From the NCBI GenBank assembly GCA_947630415.1, contig CANRHM010000076.1, forward strand, positions 1 through 6,628: a stretch of 6,628 bases of DNA. Reading direction: 5' to 3'. The position numbers and the translations under genes are program-made. Within the stretch, counting starts at the first letter, position 1. Every line of letters begins with the position of its first letter. The DNA comes from an uncultured Bacilli bacterium (GTDB taxonomy: Bacteria; Bacillota_I; Bacilli_A; RF39; UBA660). The notes beneath the pieces were generated by a model. It had not been told where the DNA came from. It searched no databases and saw nothing but the letters and a program-made list of their open reading frames with translations. Positions 1-5,317 of the stretch are shown piece by piece.

Positions 1-1
1 A

Positions 2-148
2 CAAAAAAGAATTTGTGATTTTAGTACGGTCTCTTCTCAAGAAATCGATCAAATGATTCAACTAACAGAACAAAATAAGGACTTTTTAACCTCCGAAGAA
101 AGAGAACGAATTCCTAAAATCTTAACCAAAGGAAGTGAAAGAAGATGA
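2..148 (+). CDS. C-terminal end of an unidentified protein, cut by the window edge
   Basis: An open frame runs from the left edge to a TGA stop at 146-148 and gives the last 48 residues of a protein. The visible part is hydrophilic, rich in Glu, Gln, Lys and Arg (it includes EIDQMIQLTEQNKDFLTSEE), and probably helical. I see no catalytic motif and do not recognise the family. Its stop overlaps the start of the next gene in the sequence ATGA (145-148), the usual sign of translational coupling, and the next gene's ribosome site lies inside this frame. The two proteins are therefore probably made together and act in one pathway. I am confident that it is coding, because of the coupling and the uninterrupted frame, but its function is unknown. 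Confidence 0.65.
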   Translation, partial: QKRICDFSTVSSQEIDQMIQLTEQNKDFLTSEERERIPKILTKGSERR

Positions 149-1179
149 GTACCATCATAACCAAAGATGAACATCATAACGACTCTTTTACTTCTCTCAA
201 AAATGAAGATTTAGTTACACTTCTAAATCAAATCAACGATTTTAATTTAAGTTATCGTCCTACGCTTTCCTTAAAGGATAAAGTTACATTTGGAATTGAA
301 CTAGAAGAAGAAGGAGTGGGTCCTAATCAAGTAGAATGGTTCCTTTATCTTAATCATATAAAAAATTGGGAAGCGGATACCGATAATTCTCTTAAAAAAC
401 CCTCTTGTGAAATTAAATCTCCTATCTTACACGATCAGGAAGCGGATTGGAAACAATTAAAAAAAATATGTATGTTTCTTAAAAGGAAAGGAGCCATCTC
501 TCATCGTAATGCAGGAGGACATCTTCATATTGGAACGCAAATCTTAGGACTCAATTGGAATTATTGGGAAAATTTTTTAAAACTCTATACTTGCTATGAA
601 CCCGTGCTTTTTCGTTTTGGATATGGTGATAAATTGACGCCTCGTGAAAAATTAACGCATTATGCCAATCCTAGAAGAACAGTCGTGAGACAAATTTTAA
701 GAGGATTACCCCAAGATCATTCTAATATAAATTTGCTTTTTTCACCCATCGCCAGTTGCCTACGAGATCATAGAGGAGCCATTGCTTTTGGAAGTACATC
801 TTTTTACACCTCTACACCTATAGAGGGCAAAGATAAAACCATTGAATTTCGCTTTCCCAATGCTACGACCGAAGAAGTAATTTGGCAAAACAATATCAAT
901 ACCTTTTGCAAAATGATGACCTCATGTACCCAAGGAATTGATCAAGATTTTCTAGACTATAAATTAGCAAAATTAAAAGAAGAAGAATTTCCTTCTTATG
1001 GTAATGATCCACTCGTATATCAAGAAATTATTTTAAAAGATGCCCTTGAATTTGCTGATTTAGTCTTCGATAACAATTTGGATAAATGTTATTTTCTAAG
1101 ACAATACTTCAAAGGTTTCCAAGTAGCCCATGGAAACGAAAAATGTATCTATGCAAAATCCTTTATCAAAAAGAAATAA
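145..1179 (+). CDS. GS-fold amidoligase (COOH-NH2 ligase, Amidoligase_2-like)
   Basis: This 344-residue protein matches the putative amidoligase family, which shares the glutamine synthetase fold and is thought to join a carboxyl group to an amine using ATP. Visible landmarks, in order, are FGIELEEE at residues 49-56 (metal-binding acidic strand), CEIKSPIL at 88-95, NAGGHLHIG at 122-130 with H126 and H128, and IEFRFPN at 233-239 with R236. These are the glutamate, histidine and arginine motifs expected of the active site. The remaining C-terminal 100 residues are helical. There is no signal peptide or membrane segment, so it should be cytoplasmic. The start is supported by a GGAAG-type ribosome site at about 131-135 and by the ATGA overlap with the upstream gene. 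The family assignment is firm on motifs. The substrate is unknown: peptide tags, gamma-glutamyl amides and cell-wall modification are all possible. Its promoter lies outside the window. Confidence 0.85.
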   Translation: MSTIITKDEHHNDSFTSLKNEDLVTLLNQINDFNLSYRPTLSLKDKVTFGIELEEEGVGPNQVEWFLYLNHIKNWEADTDNSLKKPSCEIKSPILHDQEADWKQLKKICMFLKRKGAISHRNAGGHLHIGTQILGLNWNYWENFLKLYTCYEPVLFRFGYGDKLTPREKLTHYANPRRTVVRQILRGLPQDHSNINLLFSPIASCLRDHRGAIAFGSTSFYTSTPIEGKDKTIEFRFPNATTEEVIWQNNINTFCKMMTSCTQGIDQDFLDYKLAKLKEEEFPSYGNDPLVYQEIILKDALEFADLVFDNNLDKCYFLRQYFKGFQVAHGNEKCIYAKSFIKKK

Positions 1180-1183
1180 TTTC

Positions 1184-1217
1184 AAAAAAAAAGAACCCCA
1201 AAGGTTCTATTTTTTTT
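1184..1217. terminator. Bidirectional intrinsic terminator between convergent genes
   Basis: The stem AGAACC (1192-1197) pairs with GGTTCT (1203-1208) around a CCAAA loop. Eight T's follow at 1210-1217 on the + strand, and the nine A's at 1184-1192 give a U-tail on the - strand. It can therefore stop both the amidoligase transcript and the ileS transcript. The ileS stop codon (TAG, 1209-1207) lies in the stem, so the two genes share an extremely compact end. Confidence 0.85.
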
Positions 1218-4200
1218 CGACATCTAAGTAAACGGTTAGTCCATTTAACGAATAACTCTCAGTTAAGCCTTCTTTTTCAGTTACTTCTAGAGCAAGGGTC
1301 TCTTCTTTAATTAAATCCATAAATGGAGTAATCGCATTTACAAATTCTTCTGGTCCTTGATAGTAAAGGGTAATACGATCCGTAATTTCAAAGTCTTTAT
1401 TCTTACGTAACTGTTGTACTTTACTAATTAATTCACGAACAATTCCTTCTTGAATCAATTCTTCCGTTAACACGGTATTTAAAACGATGAAGTTATTGCC
1501 TTCGTGAGATGCATTAAATCCTTCTTTGCTAGAAATACGAATCTCAATCATCTCAGGAGTTACTTCTTCCGTTTTTCCTGCAACCTCCAAAGAAATTGGA
1601 TAGCCTTGTTCTAGTTTGGCACGATCTTCTTCTGAAATCGTTCCTACTTTTTCTTGGAATTCTTTCATATTCGAACCAAAGATTTTACCACATACTTTGA
1701 AGTTCGGTTTTACTTCTAAGTTCATATAAAGCGATAAATCACTTACAAATTTTACTTCTTTGACATTTAATTCTTCTTTGATAAGTTCAATTAAATCCCC
1801 TAAGAGAAGTTCATTCTTTTGATCTAAAATAACTTCTTTAATTGGTTGACGTACTTTAATCTTGGCTTCTTCACGTACGTTTCTTCCTAAAGAGATAAGG
1901 CTTCGAACTAAATCCATACGTTCTTCGATCGCATCATCGATATACTTCTCTTCTACTTTCGGATAATCCGCTAAATGAACCGAAGAAAGGCCTGTTAAAT
2001 CTTGATAGATTTCATCGACTAAGAATGGTGAAATAGGAGCCACCATCTTACAGATACCAATTAAAACTTCATAGGTTACTTTATAAACCGCTTTCTTAGA
2101 AGCATCTAATTCACTACCCCAGAATCTACGACGGTTACGTCTTATATACCAGTTCGATAAATCTTCTACAACAAAATCTTGAAGTAAGTGAACCGTTTTA
2201 TTTAAATCGTATTCATCCATCGCTTCCGTTACTTTCTTAACTAGTTTGTTGTATTTAGATAGTAACCAACGATCAATTTCTTCTAGCGAATTGAAATCTA
2301 CTTCAAAGCTTCTTGGATCTACCCCATCGGTATTCGCATACATTTGGAAAAAAGTATAAGTATTTCGTAAAGTGTTAAAGAACTTCGATTGGACTTCTTT
2401 AATACCTTCTTCATCAAATTTTAAAGGCGTCCAGACAGGGGAAGCATAAAGCATGTACCATCTAGTAGCATCGGCTCCATATTTTTCCAACGTTCCAAAT
2501 GGATCTACGGCATTTCCTTTAGATTTATGCATCTTTTGTCCATACTTATCCAAAAGCAAATCGTTAACTAAGACATTTTTGTAAGGACTGCAACCTTTTA
2601 AGAAAGTAGAAATAACGATTAGTGAATAGAACCATCCACGGGTCTGATCGATTCCTTCACTGATAAAGTCTGCAGGGAATTGTTTTTCGAATAATGCTTG
2701 GTTTTCAAATGGATAATGGTATTGTGCAAAAGGCATACTTCCTGAATCGAACCAACAGTCGATAACGTCTTTTACCCTCGTCATTTCTTTACCACATTTA
2801 GGACACTTGATGTGTACTTCATCCACATACGGACGGTGAAGTTCAATGGTTTCGTCGATATCTTCAATCGCTTTTTCAACTAATTCTTTGCGAGAACCAA
2901 TCATTTCATCGTAACCACAACTGCAACGCCACAAAGGAATTGGTGTACCCCAGTAACGGTTTCTAGAAATAGCCCAATCGTTCATATTTTCCAGCCAGTT
3001 ACCAAAACGTTTTTCTCCAACATACGATGGATACCAATGAACCTTGTTGTTACTTTCAATAATTTTATCTTTTAAAGCCGTTGTCTTAATGTATAAACTT
3101 GGTTTTGAATAATAAACTAACGGAGTCTTACAACGCCAGCAATGAGGATAATTGTGAACGATTTTTTGTTTCTTAAAAATCTTATCTTGACTTGCTAAAT
3201 ATTTGATGATTTCAACTTCAAGTTCAGGGTCTACGACTAATCTTCCCTTCCAAGGGCCTTCGGTATAGCAACCATCTTCTCCTACTGGGTTAAAGATAGG
3301 TAGATCATACTTCAATCCTACTTCGTAGTCGTCTTGTCCAAAAGCAGGCGCAATGTGAACGATTCCGGTACCATCTTCCATCGTAACATAGGTATCACAT
3401 ACGACATAGAACGCTTTTTTATTGGTTTTTAAAATCGGCATAAATTGTTCGTACTCTTTGTACTCTAAGTCGCGTCCTTTATAGCTTTCAACCACTTCAT
3501 AGTCATCGCCTAACACTTTATTGGCAAGTGCTTTAGCAACAATAAAGTTATATCCTCTCGAATGACATTTAAGATATTCTTCATCTGGATTGACACAGGC
3601 CGCAACATTGGATAAAAGAGTCCATGGAGTGGTCGTCCACACTAATAAATAGGTATTTTCTTCATCCTTTAATTTGAATGGAACCGTAACACTATTAACC
3701 GTAATCTCCTTGTATCCTTGGGCTACTTCGTGAGATGCAAGTCCTGTACCACATCTAGGACAATAAGGTAAGATTTTAAGACCATCGTAAATATAACCTT
3801 GATCAAAGAATTGTTTTAAAATCCACCATTCCGTTTCAATATAATTGTTATCGTACGTAATATAAGGATGTTTTAAATCAATTAATTGACCCATTTGATC
3901 CGTAAAGTCACGAAAGGCTTTTTCGTTTTTCCAAACACTTTCACGACATTTGTCATTAAACGGTTTAATACCGTACTTTTCGATATCACCTTTACCATTA
4001 AAGCCAAGTTCTTTTTCTACTTGTACTTCTACCGGTAATCCATGGGTATCCCATCCTACTTTACGAAGTACTTTGTAGCCTTGCATGGTCTTATATTTAC
4101 AAAACGTATCTTTTAAGATTTTCGCTAACATGTGGTGAATTCCAGGCATTCCATTAGCAGTTGCAGGTCCATCATAGAAAACAAAATAATCGTTTTTATC

Positions 4201-4302
4201 ACGATTTTGAATCGTTTGCTCTAATAAGTCCTCTTCATTCCATACTTTGGTTTGTTCTTGTTCAACCACATTTACCTTGTCTTTTCGTAATTCTTTAAAC
4301 AT
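1207..4302 (-). CDS. ileS: Isoleucyl-tRNA synthetase, IleRS2 type with GIHH motif
   Basis: The product is a class I synthetase that charges tRNA-Ile with isoleucine in the cytoplasm. Counting 1031 residues from ATG 4302, the sequence shows FYDGPATANG near 42-51 and then the HIGH region in the altered form GIHH (54-57). GWDTHGLPVE is at 83-92. The CP1 editing domain has WTTTPWTL (222-229) and HIAPAFGQDDY. Cysteine pairs occur at CPRCG (C181, C184), HCWRC (C388, C391) and CPKCG (C500, C503). KMHKS at 590-594 is the KMSKS equivalent, followed by an anticodon-binding region. The C-terminus has no cysteine zinc ribbon, unlike IleRS1, and length and motifs fit the eukaryote-like IleRS2 branch, which is typically mupirocin-resistant. 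An in-frame GTG at 4311 would add three residues, but it overlaps the ribosome site GAAAGGG. ATG 4302 sits eight bases after that site and is preferred. A T-box, a second promoter and an extra leader RNA precede the gene. Confidence 0.97.
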   Translation of the reverse strand: MFKELRKDKVNVVEQEQTKVWNEEDLLEQTIQNRDKNDYFVFYDGPATANGMPGIHHMLAKILKDTFCKYKTMQGYKVLRKVGWDTHGLPVEVQVEKELGFNGKGDIEKYGIKPFNDKCRESVWKNEKAFRDFTDQMGQLIDLKHPYITYDNNYIETEWWILKQFFDQGYIYDGLKILPYCPRCGTGLASHEVAQGYKEITVNSVTVPFKLKDEENTYLLVWTTTPWTLLSNVAACVNPDEEYLKCHSRGYNFIVAKALANKVLGDDYEVVESYKGRDLEYKEYEQFMPILKTNKKAFYVVCDTYVTMEDGTGIVHIAPAFGQDDYEVGLKYDLPIFNPVGEDGCYTEGPWKGRLVVDPELEVEIIKYLASQDKIFKKQKIVHNYPHCWRCKTPLVYYSKPSLYIKTTALKDKIIESNNKVHWYPSYVGEKRFGNWLENMNDWAISRNRYWGTPIPLWRCSCGYDEMIGSRKELVEKAIEDIDETIELHRPYVDEVHIKCPKCGKEMTRVKDVIDCWFDSGSMPFAQYHYPFENQALFEKQFPADFISEGIDQTRGWFYSLIVISTFLKGCSPYKNVLVNDLLLDKYGQKMHKSKGNAVDPFGTLEKYGADATRWYMLYASPVWTPLKFDEEGIKEVQSKFFNTLRNTYTFFQMYANTDGVDPRSFEVDFNSLEEIDRWLLSKYNKLVKKVTEAMDEYDLNKTVHLLQDFVVEDLSNWYIRRNRRRFWGSELDASKKAVYKVTYEVLIGICKMVAPISPFLVDEIYQDLTGLSSVHLADYPKVEEKYIDDAIEERMDLVRSLISLGRNVREEAKIKVRQPIKEVILDQKNELLLGDLIELIKEELNVKEVKFVSDLSLYMNLEVKPNFKVCGKIFGSNMKEFQEKVGTISEEDRAKLEQGYPISLEVAGKTEEVTPEMIEIRISSKEGFNASHEGNNFIVLNTVLTEELIQEGIVRELISKVQQLRKNKDFEITDRITLYYQGPEEFVNAITPFMDLIKEETLALEVTEKEGLTESYSLNGLTVYLDVEKK

Positions 4303-4310
4303 AAAAATCA

Positions 4311-4317
4311 CCCTTTC
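4311..4317 (-). promoter_or_regulatory. ileS ribosome binding site
   Basis: GAAAGGG, read on the - strand, is followed by an eight-base spacer (TGATTTTT) and then ATG at 4302-4300. The possible GTG start at 4311-4309 begins inside this site and so has no usable spacer, which decides the start in favour of 4302. Confidence 0.75.
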
Positions 4318-4325
4318 AGAACAAA

Positions 4326-4345
4326 ATGATTTATAAATAAATCAT
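4326..4345 (-). other. AT-rich inverted repeat just before the ileS ribosome site
   Basis: ATGATTTAT (4345-4337) and ATAAATCAT (4334-4326) are perfect reverse complements separated by two T's. The next bases on the - strand are TTTGTTC, a weak U-tract. It could be a weak terminator acting as the output of the leader RNA just upstream, or simply a hairpin that spaces or protects the ribosome site. The stem is all but one pair per arm A-T, so stability is low. Confidence 0.4.
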
Positions 4346-4347
4346 GC

Positions 4348-4427
4348 CCAAACCTCACGGTTTGGTATTTCTCCTTCTTAGGATATTTCTTCCTCCAGAG
4401 ACCAATTTCCGCGTCGTCGCGACCGTA
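4348..4427 (-). promoter_or_regulatory. Unassigned structured leader RNA upstream of ileS (possible switch)
   Basis: This GC-rich island sits in a very AT-rich leader. By hand it folds as a three-way junction. P1 is TACGGT (4427-4422) with ACCGTG (4361-4356). P2 is CGCG (4421-4418) with CGCG (4413-4410), closed by ACGA. A GAAA linker (4409-4406) follows. P3 is TTGGT (4405-4401) with ACCAA (4366-4362), continued by CTCT/GGAG (4400-4397/4374-4371) and AGGA/TCCT (4394-4391/4383-4380). P1-P2 and P3-P1 have no unpaired linker. The 3' strands of P3 and P1 instead can form CCAAACC (4365-4359) with GGTTTGG (4354-4348) closed by GTGA, a GNRA-type loop. The two folds exclude each other. I do not recognise a known riboswitch consensus (SAM, purine, TPP, FMN, PyrR site and T-box were considered). 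This is hand folding only. Confidence 0.45.
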
Positions 4428-4431
4428 CTTA

Positions 4432-4570
4432 ATTTTTTAATTCAAACTTGTTCTAATTTTTTAATAATATTTTATTCTTTCTGCTCATAAGTTTATACTT
4501 GTATTATCTCAATCAAATGACGAACCCTATTTTTTGCATTCATATTCTCATACCATCATCCCCTAATACC
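4432..4570 (-). other. AT-rich 5' part of the proximal ileS leader
   Basis: This stretch would be transcribed from the second promoter and leads into the structured element. It is mostly A and T with no clear hairpin. It contains a 16-codon open frame, ATG 4543 to TAA 4493, encoding MNAKNRVRHLIEIIQV, which has three isoleucine codons near its end but no convincing ribosome site, so I do not call it a gene. Confidence 0.4.
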
Positions 4571-4599
4571 AATGTACCATACATACGTTTGCTAGTCAA
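4571..4599 (-). promoter_or_regulatory. Proximal ileS promoter (sigma-A type), downstream of the T-box
   Basis: The -35 box is TTGACT (4599-4594), followed by a 17-base spacer and the -10 box TACATT (4576-4571). Predicted transcription starts near 4564. It lies after the T-box terminator, so it would give ileS transcripts free of T-box control, with a leader of about 260 bases. Confidence 0.65.
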
Positions 4600-4682
4600 C
4601 CTATTTTTAATAAATTTTTTTACTTTTTAACAATCTTTATATTTTTCTTCAAAAGTATTTTCCAAGCAAATTCCTAGTAAAT
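4600..4682. other. AT-rich spacer between T-box terminator and proximal promoter
   Basis: Nothing beyond A/T tracts is visible here: no open frame, no hairpin with a GC stem. It separates the two regulatory units in front of ileS. Confidence 0.5.
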
Positions 4683-4716
4683 AAAAAAAGATTCTTCCCC
4701 CTAAGGACGAAGAATC
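4683..4716 (-). terminator. T-box regulated intrinsic terminator
   Basis: GATTCTTC (4716-4709) pairs with GAAGAATC (4697-4690), and seven T's follow at 4689-4683. Its left arm overlaps the antiterminator helix ACGA/TCGT, so the two are alternatives, as expected for transcriptional T-box control. Confidence 0.92.
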
Positions 4717-4897
4717 GTGGTACCACCTTAATTTGTACTTATCTTATCTTTAACGGAAATGACCCGGTTTTATCTTATCCATAAAACACAATCTTGAAAG
4801 TGATCTTAAGTTAAGGTTTCTTTATCTTCTTTGCACCAAACCGAAGACTCTCTTCAAAGGCTTTTTAACTTACGTCTCTCGCACTTGTTTTTTTACT
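4683..4897 (-). promoter_or_regulatory. Isoleucine T-box leader (tRNA-Ile-sensing riboswitch)
   Basis: The T-box proper is AAGGTGGTACCACG at 4729-4716. Stem I is complete. Helix GAGAG (4880-4876) pairs with CTTTC (4800-4796). The specifier loop has GTA (4873-4871) on one side and TAAG-ATC-A on the other, giving the isoleucine codon AUC at 4804-4802 followed by the usual A. Helix AGTTAA (4870-4865) pairs with TTAACT (4814-4809). Above it lie the AGAGAG bulge (4853-4848) and the GGTTTGGTGCAA distal part. The antiterminator is TAAGG (4730-4726) with CCTTA (4706-4702) plus ACGA/TCGT (4718-4715/4710-4707), leaving the bulge TGGTACC. Its UGGU would pair with an ACCA acceptor end, matching the A discriminator of tRNA-Ile. 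Uncharged tRNA-Ile should favour readthrough towards ileS. Confidence 0.95.
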
Positions 4898-4902
4898 TTT
4901 CT

Positions 4903-4931
4903 AATATATCACGAGAAATAAATCTTGGCAA
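4903..4931 (-). promoter_or_regulatory. Promoter of the T-box leader (sigma-A type)
   Basis: The -35 box TTGCCA (4931-4926), a 17-base spacer and the -10 box TATATT (4908-4903) place the start near 4897, just before the first stem I sequences. The position fits the T-box exactly, which supports it. Confidence 0.75.
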
Positions 4932-4987
4932 GCATTTTTAAATACAGTTGATAAATTTCTAGATATTATTTAACTATAATTTTCTAA

Positions 4988-5191
4988 TTAATCATCTAAT
5001 ATTGCTCTCATCATTTCATTAACATTATTATAGCCTTGTCTTTTTCCTTCCCGAACTTCTTGTATAATTTTTTCTCCTTCTTCTAAAGCATCTAATAATT
5101 CTTTACTAGGTTTAGAATTAGGCATCTCAAAAGATAATCCATCATGTTTTTTGTTTACTTGTACATTTATAGCACTTTTCATTGCTTTCAT
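4988..5191 (-). CDS. RelB/DinJ-like antitoxin, shortened, without a toxin partner
   Basis: This is a 67-residue protein. Residues from about 17 onward (DGLSFEMPNSKPSKELLDAL, then acidic helix and NNVNEMMRAILDD) resemble the C-terminal toxin-binding half of RelB/DinJ antitoxins, where a G-(L/I)-P-F-E-(I/M)-PN segment leads into a helix and ends in a V-x-E-(L/M)-x-x-x-(I/L)-L tail. Normal members are about 85-95 residues and begin with a ribbon-helix-helix DNA-binding domain. Here only the strand-like SAINVQVNKK remains, joined directly to the C-terminal half, as if about 25-30 residues of helix were deleted in frame. No RelE/YafQ toxin gene follows: the next sequence is the T-box promoter. A clear ribosome site AGAGGTG lies eight bases before ATG 5191, so it may still be translated. 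It is probably a decaying orphan. A small unrelated protein is less likely. Confidence 0.6.
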   Translation of the reverse strand: MKAMKSAINVQVNKKHDGLSFEMPNSKPSKELLDALEEGEKIIQEVREGKRQGYNNVNEMMRAILDD

Positions 5192-5252
5192 ATATTAAAC
5201 ACCTCTTACTTCTTTAAAGTACCATCACTTCGTTTTATTACATTTCTAAACT

Positions 5253-5317
5253 ATTATAAAGACCCAATGAACGTATCATCACAAGATTATTATAACGAAT
5301 ATTTTAAGGATAATAAA
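5253..5317 (-). promoter_or_regulatory. Possible weak promoter(s) before the antitoxin-like gene
   Basis: Two perfect TATAAT -10 boxes lie at 5294-5289 and 5258-5253. The first has a poor -35 box, TTTATT (5317-5312), at 17 bases, overlapping the end of the muramidase gene. The second has no good -35 box. In AT-rich DNA chance matches are common, so this is tentative. Confidence 0.3.

Noticed and set aside
1086..1310. Open frame of 74 codons on the + strand across the amidoligase and ileS ends
   Set aside because: It overlaps two firmly identified genes, runs through the terminator, and its product looks like low-complexity out-of-frame translation.
4303..4311. GTG start at 4311 for ileS, adding three residues
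   Set aside because: The GTG overlaps the ribosome site; ATG 4302 has the site at a normal distance.
4348..4427. Second T-box, hammerhead ribozyme or SAM/purine/TPP riboswitch in the proximal ileS leader
   Set aside because: No UGGN bulge sequence, no CUGAUGA core (the GAAA linker alone is not enough) and none of the conserved boxes of those riboswitches are present.
4988..5191. Intact toxin-antitoxin module
   Set aside because: No toxin-sized frame exists next to the gene on either strand; the flanks are the T-box promoter and the muramidase gene.
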